Assembly (NCBI GenBank): GCA_029262975.1
Contig: JAJCYJ010000473.1
Location: 1-22,300, forward strand
Source of the DNA: Saprospiraceae bacterium
GTDB lineage: Bacteria; Bacteroidota; Bacteroidia; Chitinophagales; Saprospiraceae
DNA length: 22,300 bases
Direction: 5' to 3'
A model generated the notes under the pieces. The model saw only the letters and a program-made list of their open reading frames with translations, ran no database searches and was not told the DNA's origin. Each line of letters begins with the position of its first letter. Within the stretch, counting starts at the first letter, position 1. Both the position numbers and the translations under genes were made by a program. Positions 1 through 9,155 of this stretch are shown here, piece by piece.

Positions 1-2193
1 GGTAAACATCGGTCACTTTCTTCTGAAGAAAATTATCTCTTGGGTATCGCATATCAAAAAACTGGCGATGAAGAGGCTTCTTCACGTCATTTGAGTGATG
101 TAGCAGCAGTCACTTCAGACCTTTCTTCCAGGGCCAACTATGAACACGCACTAAATCTCGCTGCACAGGGTAAAACTGGAGAGGCACTTACCATTTTTGA
201 AAATCTTCTTGCTACAGGAACATTTGACAAAACTGAAATCACCTGGAATCTTGCAGTTCTAAATGGCAGACTCCAGAATTATGACAAACTAGCATTTCAT
301 GCTGTAAGCCTTATTCCAAGTGCCAAAAAGGACGAAGCCATTCAACTCCTGACAGAAGTGCTTGATAATATGAAAAATGAAAAATTATACAATGAAATTG
401 TCGCTCAACTCTACCCTACTATCGAAGATAATTCATTTATAAAAACATCAGTTTACAATCGCGCCCTGCTTGCACTTCAAAAAGACAACAAAGAGAAAGC
501 TGCAACCTATTTCAATCTTTTGTCTAAAATCGATCCATTGGCAGAAGAACGAGGAGTTGTCGCAGCGTGGAAAGGCATTATGGCCTATGAGCAAGGAAAT
601 TATGCTAAATCGATCAGGCTACTATCCAATTATACTTCATCTAGACCCAATGACCATCAACCCAATAAATTAGACTTTGATGCTGCCTATTTTCTTGCAT
701 ACGCTAACTTCAAATTAAAAAATCATAATTCAGCCCTTGGCCATTTCAGTCAATCTTTGGAGTTGTTGGAAAACAAAAATGTAGTGTTTCAAGACGAACT
801 CAATAAAAAAGAAGACATCTTTTTAAGATTGGGTGATAGTTATTTTCTCTTAGATGAGTACGAGAGTGCGCAAAGAGCTTATAGTAGAATTATAGATCAG
901 GGAGGTTCTAATAAACACTATGCCTTATGGCAAAATGCTACCATCGCTGAGTTAGAAGGCAGAAGATACGACCAGATAATCCTTCTGGATGAAATCATAA
1001 CCGACAAGAAAAAAAGCAAATATTACCATCGCGCAGTATTTAATACAGGCAATGCACTTTTTGCAATTAACAGGTTTGATAAAGCAGCCAAGTTTTATGA
1101 AAATATAATAGCTTCCAATGCCCCCACCAGAATGCGCGATGAATCTGTAGCACAATTGGGTCTTATCAGTGTCAATGCCGGAGAATACGATCGTGCAGAA
1201 AAATATTTCAAACAACTAATAGCCAAATCTGACGATGAAGAGATTATTCATCGCTCACATGTAGCACTTAAAGAGATTTATGCTGATTATACCTATGACA
1301 CAGATGCATATCTTGAACTTATAGGAAGTGAGCCAAATAATGAGAAAGAAGGGGTGTCGGTGGTAGATGCACTATATAAGCTTGCGCTTGATAATTTTGA
1401 AAGAGGTCAACATGCTAAATCAATTGATCAATTTTCCAAATTAATTAAAGATTATCCGGAGAGTAATTATGTGGGCTTAGCTCATTTCAGAATTGCTCAA
1501 TCCTATGAAGCCGGGGAAAACATGGCCCAGGCACTCTCTTCCTATATACTTTCGACTAAAACTAAAGGCCACCCTCTGACTCTAGCTGCGTTTGAAAAAG
1601 CAGAACAGATTTCTTTTGAAAATTTAGAGGATTATAATCAGTTCATCGCACTAAGATCTGCGAAGAAAGAAAATCTTCCTGATTATGTGTCCAATGAATC
1701 CGACGAATACAGGGATGTAATTGCAAATATGCATATAGGTGCATATGTAGAAGTATTAGCGCTGTGTAGCCCAATTTTATCCAGCGAAACAATTGCCGCA
1801 AACACAAAGAAGAAATTACTTCAAGAATTATCTACCAATTTAATAAAGAATAAGAGTTGGTCACCTCTGATCGATATTTACGAGATAAAGGATGCTGAAA
1901 AAATTATAAACAAGGACCCGAAACTTATCTATCAAAGATCCTTAGCTTATTTCAATAATAATAATCTGGATACCGTGACCACAAGCATTACTGATCATTA
2001 TAACAAATTATTAGAGGAGCCTGCCTGGTTAGCAAAAGGAATCATTCTTATATCAGATATATATGTTTTACAAGGCGATGCGGATAGTGCGTCAGTAGCA
2101 CTTGAGGCATTGATCCAGGCACAAGGTGAAATCCCAGAATCATTGATTAAAACGGCCAGAGAGAGACTGAAGGCATTGAACTTACAAAATTAA
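1..2193 (+). CDS. Tetratricopeptide-repeat protein, 3' part (N-terminus outside window)
   Basis: The reading frame is open from base 1 with no convincing start, so this is the C-terminal 730 or so residues of a larger protein. It is built almost wholly of helical TPR units. Clear ones lie near nt 820-910 (LGDSYFLLDEYESAQRAY), 1030-1110 (GNALFAINRFDKAAKFYENI), 1150-1230 and 1370-1540 (the ALDNFERGQHAKSIDQFSKL region). They show the usual small/aromatic spacing and an acidic-aromatic turn before the second helix. TPR arrays act as protein-protein scaffolds; the spacing resembles TPR_6/BamD-like proteins of the periplasm. The outer-membrane barrel gene follows 30 bp downstream on the same strand, so an envelope role is inferred. 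Whether a signal peptide exists cannot be seen. The exact partner and function are unknown. Confidence 0.85.
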   Translation, partial: GKHRSLSSEENYLLGIAYQKTGDEEASSRHLSDVAAVTSDLSSRANYEHALNLAAQGKTGEALTIFENLLATGTFDKTEITWNLAVLNGRLQNYDKLAFHAVSLIPSAKKDEAIQLLTEVLDNMKNEKLYNEIVAQLYPTIEDNSFIKTSVYNRALLALQKDNKEKAATYFNLLSKIDPLAEERGVVAAWKGIMAYEQGNYAKSIRLLSNYTSSRPNDHQPNKLDFDAAYFLAYANFKLKNHNSALGHFSQSLELLENKNVVFQDELNKKEDIFLRLGDSYFLLDEYESAQRAYSRIIDQGGSNKHYALWQNATIAELEGRRYDQIILLDEIITDKKKSKYYHRAVFNTGNALFAINRFDKAAKFYENIIASNAPTRMRDESVAQLGLISVNAGEYDRAEKYFKQLIAKSDDEEIIHRSHVALKEIYADYTYDTDAYLELIGSEPNNEKEGVSVVDALYKLALDNFERGQHAKSIDQFSKLIKDYPESNYVGLAHFRIAQSYEAGENMAQALSSYILSTKTKGHPLTLAAFEKAEQISFENLEDYNQFIALRSAKKENLPDYVSNESDEYRDVIANMHIGAYVEVLALCSPILSSETIAANTKKKLLQELSTNLIKNKSWSPLIDIYEIKDAEKIINKDPKLIYQRSLAYFNNNNLDTVTTSITDHYNKLLEEPAWLAKGIILISDIYVLQGDADSASVALEALIQAQGEIPESLIKTARERLKALNLQN

Positions 2194-2223
2194 AGAGACC
2201 CCCACTCTACTAAATAACTAAAG

Positions 2224-3837
2224 ATGAAAACGATTCTATCTGTACTATTGACTATATCTTGTCTACATTTATTTGCCCAAAAATCGTCATTAAATGACCG
2301 GGAATTACTCGTACAAAAAGAGTATAATAATGAAATTTATGATGTCAATCCAATTTTTAATTATGCTTCAATCTCCGTCCGAAGCCCATCAAGTATGGAT
2401 TTTTATAAAGACTCATTAAGTCGAATTTCAATTTACACCCCGGATGTAGATGTGACTATCAGGCCTATAGTCTACAAGACGCTATCGGAAGAATCGGGTC
2501 ATCAGGGATTTATAAAATTAGACAAAGGCGTTATCAATCCTATCCATACCCAGGCCGCATATTCTTATAGTGCCGAGAATTATTTTAATATAAATGCTTC
2601 TTTAGATTACGACAACCGAAACGAAGAAAAGGTAAATGATAAATATGTAAAAACCATAGACGCCACACTCGGTATGGATTACTATCTCACAAAGGAAATC
2701 AAAACAAATATAGGTGTCAGATTCAATCGCAACACTTATGGCTTATATGGATCGCATGAATTATTCGATGTGGAGGAGAGTACAGGAAATACCGGATTTC
2801 AAAAAATCACTGCGAATATTGGGATGCAGTCTTTTAATACTTTCCCAAGCTTATGGAACTTTGGAATAGAGGGCAAATTAAGCAGTTGGCAGGATGAAGC
2901 ATCGACTGGAATTGAGCGAAATATTAATACAATTTCCTGGGTGTCATTTAGAATTAATGACATATGGAGTATGGAATTAAAACCACAATATAAATATGCT
3001 TATAGCCAAACATTTGGCAACAAAAGTATTTTGTCCGGAACATTCAATTTAGCTTTCAATGAACCTGGATTCTATCTCAAAACTGGCGCTACGCTTGATT
3101 ATTTTAATCAAGAAATAAATCTTTGGCCACAAGTAGATTTGAGATGGAAAGTCTCATCTACAACCGATATCGATATAAGATCAATGTCCCAGGCATATAT
3201 TATGGGTGCTCAGAAGATCACTTCTATAAATCCTTATTTATCTATTTCAGAGTTGATTAATCATGAAAAAACAATCTCCTATAATCGCAATCTAAGTCTT
3301 AAAGTAAGTTCAACATTTATAGATAATATTAAACTGGAAATGAATGCTGCTTATCTCAATGCAATCCATGAACTGAATTTTATTATTAATCCTACTGATA
3401 TAAGAACTTTTGACTATGACGCGGTCGATTTTGAAAGACTTCGATTGGGATTCGCATTATTTAACAAATTGTGGGATGATCAAATCACGATAGGTCTTAC
3501 TGTCCAATACGACAAATATGCGAAAGCTACCAGTACTTTATTTCACAGGCCAACATTAATGTTAATGCCAAGTGTTCAAAGTAATTTATTCAATAATAAA
3601 ATCAAAATGAGATTGTCGGCGCTCATTAACAACCCACAATCTCTTGATAATATTCCTGCTTTGAATACGGAGTCTTCCTGGCGCTACAATTTGTCGTATG
3701 AGCTATCATTCCGCATAACGGATCAGTTAAACATTCAATTGAACGCAGATAATATATTTGATGATGAATACCAGGTCTGGCGAGGGTATGACAATTTTGG
3801 AAGAAACTTATCCGGAGGATTGCTTTTCAAATTCTAA
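2224..3837 (+). CDS. TonB-dependent-receptor-like outer-membrane beta-barrel protein
   Basis: The 537-residue product starts with a signal peptide (residues 1 to about 19, charged MK, hydrophobic core, ending LFAQ). It then shows alternating amphipathic beta strands rich in aromatic and Asn residues, and ends in Phe (LLFKF) as outer-membrane barrels do. The last 40 residues (NADNIFDDEYQVWRGYDNFG) match the end of TonB-dependent receptors, but at this length there is no room for a normal plug domain plus a 22-strand barrel, and no plug motif is visible. It is therefore a plug-less or reduced relative, probably a structural or transport porin rather than a classical siderophore receptor. It lies 30 bp after the TPR gene, which suggests co-transcription and a shared envelope function. 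The substrate is unknown. Confidence 0.8.
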   Translation: MKTILSVLLTISCLHLFAQKSSLNDRELLVQKEYNNEIYDVNPIFNYASISVRSPSSMDFYKDSLSRISIYTPDVDVTIRPIVYKTLSEESGHQGFIKLDKGVINPIHTQAAYSYSAENYFNINASLDYDNRNEEKVNDKYVKTIDATLGMDYYLTKEIKTNIGVRFNRNTYGLYGSHELFDVEESTGNTGFQKITANIGMQSFNTFPSLWNFGIEGKLSSWQDEASTGIERNINTISWVSFRINDIWSMELKPQYKYAYSQTFGNKSILSGTFNLAFNEPGFYLKTGATLDYFNQEINLWPQVDLRWKVSSTTDIDIRSMSQAYIMGAQKITSINPYLSISELINHEKTISYNRNLSLKVSSTFIDNIKLEMNAAYLNAIHELNFIINPTDIRTFDYDAVDFERLRLGFALFNKLWDDQITIGLTVQYDKYAKATSTLFHRPTLMLMPSVQSNLFNNKIKMRLSALINNPQSLDNIPALNTESSWRYNLSYELSFRITDQLNIQLNADNIFDDEYQVWRGYDNFGRNLSGGLLFKF

Positions 3838-3882
3838 TTCTGACAAGTTTATAAATATCAATATTCGATATTCAATTCGACA

Positions 3883-5061
3883 TTAATCAGAGAGCATTTC
3901 TACTTTAACTACTTGCTCTAAACCCTGACTAATTTTTATCGGATACACGTCGGCTGTAATGCCAGTACTTTGCTGGTATGCATGTGCAATTCTGTTAACC
4001 GCTTCTATTGCTCCATTTTCTATCAGGCAAATAACACAACCTCCAAATCCCCCACCAGTCATTCTCGCTCCTAACACCTCTTTTTCTTGCTTTGCTAATT
4101 CGATCATTATATCTATTTCATGCGTACTTATTTCATATAACTTACTTTGCCCTTCATGAGACTGATATAATAAGTCACCTAACATGTTCGCATCCTTTCG
4201 TTGAAGACAATCCCGGGCTAAAAGCACCCTTTGGTTTTCTTCAATTATAAATTTGGCACGCTTATAATCTACAGGATCAATATCATCTTTAAATTTCAAC
4301 AATAAGCCCATATCTATATGTCGCATAGATCGTATATCGTTGTAACTTTCGCTTATTATCCCAACTACATTTTGGCAGGAAGCCCGGCGTTGATTATATG
4401 CCGAATCCTCAGCAAGGTTATGCGTTAAATTAGAATTTATAATGATCCATTCGTAGCCTTCCATAAGGGCTGGAACGCCTTCATACTTCAACGATTCAAA
4501 ATCTATCAGCAAAGCCATATTCTTCATGCCATAAAGAATGGCAAATTGATCCAGGAGCCCGCATTGCAGGCCCATTTGGTGCTCCGCTTTTTGAGCGATT
4601 AATGCTATCTCATTTTTAGAAAGATGCAACTCCAATTCAGCGCTTAATGCGCTTATAAAACCACAACACAAAGCAGCAGATGATGAGAGACCTGCACCGA
4701 TCGGTATATCCCCGCCAAATATTACATCTACACCTTCAAGGTTTTTATCTTTTAATTGACCAAGTATTGCTTTTATATATCCTGGCCAGTCAGATCCGGG
4801 CTGTCCGATATCATTCAGTTCAATAGTTGCTTTTTCATTCCTATCGAGGGATTCAATATTAATATGGGAAGAATTATTTTTACACAATCCAAAATATAGT
4901 GATTTATCAATCGCTACAGGTAGTGCGTATCCATAGTTGTAGTCTGTATGTTCTCCAATAATATTTACCCTCCCGCATGCTCTGTAGACTGTAGGATCGA
5001 CGTTGAAATTAATTCTAAATAATGTCTTTAACTGTGTCACAATAGAAGCCGACCGATGCAT
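3883..5061 (-). CDS. galK: Galactokinase
   Basis: This 392-residue GHMP-family sugar kinase phosphorylates galactose at C1 with ATP, the first committed step of the Leloir pathway in the cytoplasm. All three family motifs are present. The galactose signature GRVNIIGEHTDYN is at residues 30-42. The phosphate-binding loop PIGAGLSSSAAL is at about 120-131. The C-terminal glycine-rich motif is GARMTGGGFGGC. The catalytic-base Asp is in GLLDQFA (about residue 171). Length agrees with known galactokinases (about 380-390). The ATG at 5061 has only a weak purine-rich leader, but it places the signature at the usual distance from the N-terminus. The gene is convergent with the barrel gene (45 bp gap). 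No galT, galE or galM lies in the window, so the rest of the pathway must be elsewhere. Confidence 0.95.
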   Translation of the reverse strand: MHRSASIVTQLKTLFRINFNVDPTVYRACGRVNIIGEHTDYNYGYALPVAIDKSLYFGLCKNNSSHINIESLDRNEKATIELNDIGQPGSDWPGYIKAILGQLKDKNLEGVDVIFGGDIPIGAGLSSSAALCCGFISALSAELELHLSKNEIALIAQKAEHQMGLQCGLLDQFAILYGMKNMALLIDFESLKYEGVPALMEGYEWIIINSNLTHNLAEDSAYNQRRASCQNVVGIISESYNDIRSMRHIDMGLLLKFKDDIDPVDYKRAKFIIEENQRVLLARDCLQRKDANMLGDLLYQSHEGQSKLYEISTHEIDIMIELAKQEKEVLGARMTGGGFGGCVICLIENGAIEAVNRIAHAYQQSTGITADVYPIKISQGLEQVVKVEMLSD

Positions 5062-5404
5062 AAATCTTCTTATAAGGAGATGCCTTTCAGATCAATATAA
5101 AGATCAGTCTAGACACTAATGTCAATAATTAATAACTAAAACAAGACTATTAATTCTTATTTTGAAACCACGCCACATCCTCTTAATAGGGATACAATGA
5201 AAATATCATGACGATCAATTCAAATAAAATTATTAAGCGTAAAAATAACGTTTATTCCCAAGCGAACTAAGATATTGTTAAAAGAATTGGTCAATCATAG
5301 TACATACATGCAAGAGACGGATATTATCAATACACGGATATTCTTAAGATTAAATTAATAATACGACACTTGCTTTCTTCGTCAGTTATATAAATTACCA
5401 CAAG
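5062..5404. other. Divergent intergenic region, galK / DUF3089 gene
   Basis: This 343-bp AT-rich spacer lies between two divergently transcribed genes and so should carry both promoters. I find no open frame of note and no convincing match to the Bacteroidota -7 element (TAnnTTTG). The one clear structure is a perfect 8-bp inverted repeat, aattaata at 5127-5134 and tattaatt at 5148-5155 with a 13-nt spacer. It could be an operator, or just the consequence of high AT content. Confidence 0.4.
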
Positions 5405-6384
5405 ATGAAAGAGTACATTTTAACAACCGCAGTGATATTGTTTTTTTTGATCCCAAGGACATTCGGACAAATCGACTATAGTAATCTTGCGCATTGGGCG
5501 GCACATCCTGACAAGACAGATATGGCTGATATCAGTCCTAACGAAGATATAACAGACGAACAAGAACGGGCAATTGCGGATGTATTCTTTATTCACCCTA
5601 CCACTTTCATCCAAAAGGCGAATCGAAATATCTGGAATGCTGATATAAATGATGAGCTGGTGAATGCTCAAACAGACCAAAAATCTATTAAAAATCAAGC
5701 CAGTGTATTTAATGGATCGGCCAGAGTATTTGCACCGAGATATAGACAAGTACATCTGAAGGGGTTTATAAGAGAAAAGAGTCGTAAAACGAAAGTGGCA
5801 TTAGATCTCGCTTATCAAGATGTTGCAAAAGCATTCGAATACTACCTCGAGCACTGGCATAAGAACAGGCCACTAATAATAGCCTCTCATAGTCAAGGCA
5901 CAAGACATGCAGAGAGATTAATTAGAGATTATATTGATGGCCAGGATCTCTCAGATCAGTTTGTCACTGCATATTTGGTAGGTGGATATGTGCCTAAAAA
6001 TGCTTTAGTGAAATATCAGTTTGTGCTAGTGCAACAGAGACCAAATGTTTCAGTGCATGGCGCACCTATGATGAATCATATGTGTCCCGCAGGAGAGACA
6101 AAATAGATGATAAATATGCCGTCGTCAATCCATTAAACTGGACCCAGGACCAAGCTGCTGCATCTTCAGAAAATATGGGTGCCTATATTGGAATAGGAAG
6201 CTTATCATTTATAAACAATGCAGTGGGTGCGAGAATTTCAAAAAACCAGGTTATAGTTGATGCTGCCAGGTATAAAAGCATAGCTAAAAAAGGGAATCTT
6301 CATAATTATGACTACAATCTTTTCTATTTAAATAGACGTAAAAATGTAGCTGAACGAATCGAGTCTTTTGTAAAAAAGATTTAG
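5405..6384 (+). pseudogene. DUF3089 (alpha/beta-hydrolase-like) gene interrupted by a one-base frameshift
   Basis: The first frame (5405-6106) encodes a signal peptide (residues 1 to about 21, ending TFG), the DUF3089 motifs FFIHPTTF and APRYRQ, and a serine-hydrolase nucleophile elbow SHSQG (Ser163). It then runs out of family-like sequence after AYLVGGYVPK. From about nt 6001 the family-like sequence continues in the -1 frame: the segment leading to FSAWRTYDESYV, then VVNPLNW, ending at 6384. Adding one base in the A run at 5996-6000 joins the two into one protein of about 326 residues. The lesion is therefore a one-base deletion (or a sequencing error in a homopolymer) between the nucleophile and the C-terminal part. 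The heptamer there is not a good slippery site. DUF3089 proteins are putative secreted or membrane-associated hydrolases; the substrate is unknown. Confidence 0.8.
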
Positions 6385-6763
6385 GAAACTAATCCAACCA
6401 TTATTCCAGGAGTCAAGTTTCGTTTTGATAACCGTATTAAAAGTCAATTAAAAATACAGAAATGGTGATCCAATATCAAATTCTATAATGTAGTCATTGT
6501 ATCTTTAAGTATAGCAGATTGGTGCGTGTTTGAAAAAGTTACTTTCTTAATTGTTCGCCTGAATGTTGCGCACAAGGATTTATTATTCCCCTCATTTCAA
6601 TTACCAGAATATGAGAATAGAAAGAACCATGGATGAACTTTCCATCTCCGGACATAATAGATGGTAATCTAAAAAACAACATTCTTTATTTATCAAACTA
6701 GCTTTGCCAATAACTCAATTTTCAACTATTGGTTTTTAAAATTTCAGAACTGTAAAAAATCGG
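6385..6763. other. Convergent intergenic region without recognisable gene
   Basis: This stretch of 379 bp separates the frameshifted DUF3089 gene from the convergent tyrosinase gene. I see no coding frame, RNA gene or repeat. A small inverted repeat, CCAATA at 6707-6712 and TATTGG at 6727-6732, is followed on the plus strand by a short T run. It might be a weak terminator, but the stem is only 6 bp, AT-rich, and about 320 bp from the upstream gene, so I do not call it. Confidence 0.4.
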
Positions 6764-8371
6764 TTATCTCATCGTAATCAGGTCATGCCCGGATCGGATC
6801 GACCCCCAAGTACCACTTTGTTTCAAAGTAGGAAGCGGATCTTTAACTCGATGATCGAAAGTCCATAAGCGATAGCTGCCGTCAGCAGGAACCCAATCTA
6901 ATATGTAACCACCCATGGGTATCAACCTATGTCCAGATCGAATTGAACTCCAGGTACCACTTTGTACCTTTGTGGGAAGTGGATCCGATGCTCCAGGATC
7001 GAAAGACCATAAACGATACCCTCCATCAGCAGGAACCCAATCCAATACGAAGCCGCCGATAGGTATCAGAACATGTCCGGATCGAATTGAACTCCAGGTG
7101 CCACTTTGTACCTTTGTGGGAAGTGGATCCGATGCTCCAGGATCAAAAGACCATAAACGATACCCTCCATCAGCAGGAACCCAATCCAATACGAAGCCGC
7201 CGATAGGTATCAGAACATGTCCGGATCGAATTGAACTCCAGGTGCCACTTTGCACTGGACCAGGAAGTGGGTCAGAAGAGGTGGGCACAAAACACCACAA
7301 GCGGTAACTGCCATCACCAGGCACCCAATCCAGTACGTGGTCGTCAATCGGTATTAGTTCATGACCGGATTGAATCGAACTCCACTTACCCTTGAGCAAT
7401 GGCCCCGGATTGGGAAAAGGGTCTGACGAGTTAGCATCAAAACGCCACACGCGATATCCTCCATCAACAGGCACCCAATCCAATACCATCGACGGCGTTG
7501 AATCATAACGAGGTGGTTTGACTACAGAAGGATGTTTAGAGGACTTATGAACGATTTGATTGTCCGGAGTGCCCGGTATCCAGGGGACGATTGGATTACC
7601 GATCCTAACAGTTCCATTCCATGGTTGCAATTCTGCCAAGAGGCTTGGATCGTTACTTTCATCACCATAAACTTGCTTAGGATCAAGTCGCCATTCTTGC
7701 CCTGGTACAGTTTGCCATTTTGCGAATAGTCGATCAACATTGCAGTGAAGTAGAAATACGAACGGATCTTGAAAGGCTATGTGACCATCTGAGATAGTGC
7801 CACCGAGATAACTCGAATGTGCCGTATTATGAACTCGCTGTAGCGCATTTCTGAAGGCTGGCCATTGTTGACTTTGAGGCAATCCATTGCCAGTTGTAAT
7901 GATGGTTTCATCTGATGCCATGCTGACGGGTGTAACTGCTCTTGTTACAACTTTAGGGGGCAGCGTAAATGGTCCTTGCTGTCGTATGCGACTTGGTAAT
8001 TCATTGTTGTCATTATTGTCAAATATTCCACCGAATGGGGCACCCATTTTTCCGGATGACGAACCCATAAAAGTGTTCTTAAACAAAGTTCCCTTTGGAT
8101 CCGTCGTCCAATCCCAATAAGGTAGAGAGACCAGTGGATTTACTTCTTGAAGCAATAATTCAAATCGATTGACTAGTTCGCGATGCCATGGCAAGAAGGA
8201 TGCATCTTCATGGACATGTGTCGCCGAGTGAATTTGATCTTGTTTAAACCAATAAGATACTTTGTCTGAATATTTCTTTTTATCGAGACCGAGAAATGCA
8301 TCCCGGACAGCATTCAATTCGACAGTTGATAAAGTTGCAGCGTTTCTGCGGATTCCATCTCCTAATGCCAT
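6764..8371 (-). CDS. Tyrosinase-family copper protein with five C-terminal tandem repeats
   Basis: The N-terminal 240 or so residues of this 535-residue protein are a type-3 copper (tyrosinase central) domain, which binds two coppers and oxidises phenols or catechols. CuA ligands are His48, His54 and His63, the last two within HVHEDASFLPWHR. CuB ligands are His181 and His185 (VHNTAHSSYLGG) and His209 in DPFVFLLHCNVDRL. The residue before His209 is Leu instead of the common second His; the ligand itself is kept. A linker rich in Pro follows. From about residue 294 to the end there are five repeats of about 48 residues with core LDWVPxDGxYRLWxF, a DPLP turn and GTWSSIRSGHxLIP. No signal peptide is visible, so the location is unclear. 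The start ATG at 8371 gives the usual MALGDGIRRN opening. The repeat module is not normal for this family and may bind a substrate or surface. Confidence 0.88.
   Translation of the reverse strand: MALGDGIRRNAATLSTVELNAVRDAFLGLDKKKYSDKVSYWFKQDQIHSATHVHEDASFLPWHRELVNRFELLLQEVNPLVSLPYWDWTTDPKGTLFKNTFMGSSSGKMGAPFGGIFDNNDNNELPSRIRQQGPFTLPPKVVTRAVTPVSMASDETIITTGNGLPQSQQWPAFRNALQRVHNTAHSSYLGGTISDGHIAFQDPFVFLLHCNVDRLFAKWQTVPGQEWRLDPKQVYGDESNDPSLLAELQPWNGTVRIGNPIVPWIPGTPDNQIVHKSSKHPSVVKPPRYDSTPSMVLDWVPVDGGYRVWRFDANSSDPFPNPGPLLKGKWSSIQSGHELIPIDDHVLDWVPGDGSYRLWCFVPTSSDPLPGPVQSGTWSSIRSGHVLIPIGGFVLDWVPADGGYRLWSFDPGASDPLPTKVQSGTWSSIRSGHVLIPIGGFVLDWVPADGGYRLWSFDPGASDPLPTKVQSGTWSSIRSGHRLIPMGGYILDWVPADGSYRLWTFDHRVKDPLPTLKQSGTWGSIRSGHDLITMR
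6941..7228. repeat. Tandem 144-bp near-identical repeat inside the tyrosinase gene
   Basis: Two consecutive 144-bp copies (6941-7084 and 7085-7228) differ at only two positions by my reading (ggtAccac/ggtGccac and gatcGaaag/gatcAaaag). They encode 48-residue repeats of the C-terminal array. The other repeats are more diverged, so this pair is a recent in-frame duplication. Such an array is prone to copy-number change by slippage or recombination. Confidence 0.9.
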
Positions 8372-8642
8372 AATTTTTTATTTTTGGTTGTGTCAATTTG
8401 TAAACACCAATAAATAATGCAATTATAGACTAGTGGAGTATGATCGTTTTTTCAAAGATGGTACTGACTTGAATTGTATTACCAGGCAATCTACTTTCTA
8501 AATAATAAGCACAAATTACAATTCAAGCAGTTTTCAATCAAGCGTATTTATACCTGTTTAGAAGGAAAGTTAATTATAAAAATGGTTATAAAATATAAAG
8601 GTGGATATTAATTATATTCCTGATTTCTGTTAGAATTAAGAA

Positions 8643-9095
8643 TTACGAGTCCATCACACTCGTCCCATCCTCCACGAATGCCTTTAAAGCCTTCATCAAT
8701 TTAACAGAGTTTTTCTTAAACATACCAGGCACTAAAAACATGAGTGCTTTATAAAAAAAATTTGTTGTAACTGCTTCGGTTTCAGATACCCACTTCGTAT
8801 GTCCATCATCTGTTGCGGTAAAATAATTGTGGTTAATCATCTGCATGCCATTTGTATCATAGGAAGCATGAAACTCATGAGGCATCTCCCTCTTGATTAT
8901 TGTTTCGACCAATTCCATCTTTGGCTTACTGTAATACATCTTCATCTTTGTGCCTTTTTCTCCTGGTGTCCCTTCAATAGTTTCATATCTATCAAAGCCT
9001 TTCTGCCAGTGTTTCATATTTTCAAGGTTTTCCATTTTTTCGATAAATTCACTGAGTGGTTTCTTGATTATAATTTCATTTGAATATTTCATCAT
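8643..9095 (-). CDS. SRPBCC-fold protein (polyketide cyclase/dehydrase-like)
   Basis: This 150-residue cytoplasmic protein has the pattern of the START/SRPBCC superfamily. It opens with a beta strand (YSNEIIIKKP) and a helix containing the ENMKHWQKGFDRYE segment. A run of strands with alternating polarity follows (KGTKMKMYY, MELVETIIKR, HTKWVSETEA). The C-terminal amphipathic helix starts near KNSVKLMKALKAF. Such proteins form a deep hydrophobic pocket that binds lipids or aromatic ligands; no catalytic role can be read. It lies 60 bp downstream of the ExbD gene on the same strand and 271 bp before the tyrosinase gene. A functional link to either is not shown. ATG ATG at the start leaves the exact initiation codon uncertain by one residue. 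Confidence 0.75.
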   Translation of the reverse strand: MMKYSNEIIIKKPLSEFIEKMENLENMKHWQKGFDRYETIEGTPGEKGTKMKMYYSKPKMELVETIIKREMPHEFHASYDTNGMQMINHNYFTATDDGHTKWVSETEAVTTNFFYKALMFLVPGMFKKNSVKLMKALKAFVEDGTSVMDS

Positions 9096-9155
9096 AGCTA
9101 ATTTATGATTGAAATATAAAAAGATTGAGTCAATTACTTAGTCTATACGTGTCAA

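Noticed and set aside
3854..3872. Bidirectional terminator between the barrel gene and galK
   Set aside because: AATATC/GATATT with a 7-nt loop is only six A/T-rich pairs with no U tract on either strand.
5985..6010. Programmed -1 frameshift in the DUF3089 gene
   Set aside because: The site reads T AAA AAT in the zero frame, not a good slippery heptamer, and I see no strong downstream stem. A simple deletion is more likely.
6915..7307. Open frame of 130 codons on the plus strand over the tyrosinase repeats
   Set aside because: It is the antisense of the tandem 144-bp repeats and is itself repetitive. The minus-strand gene has copper-site motifs and explains the DNA.
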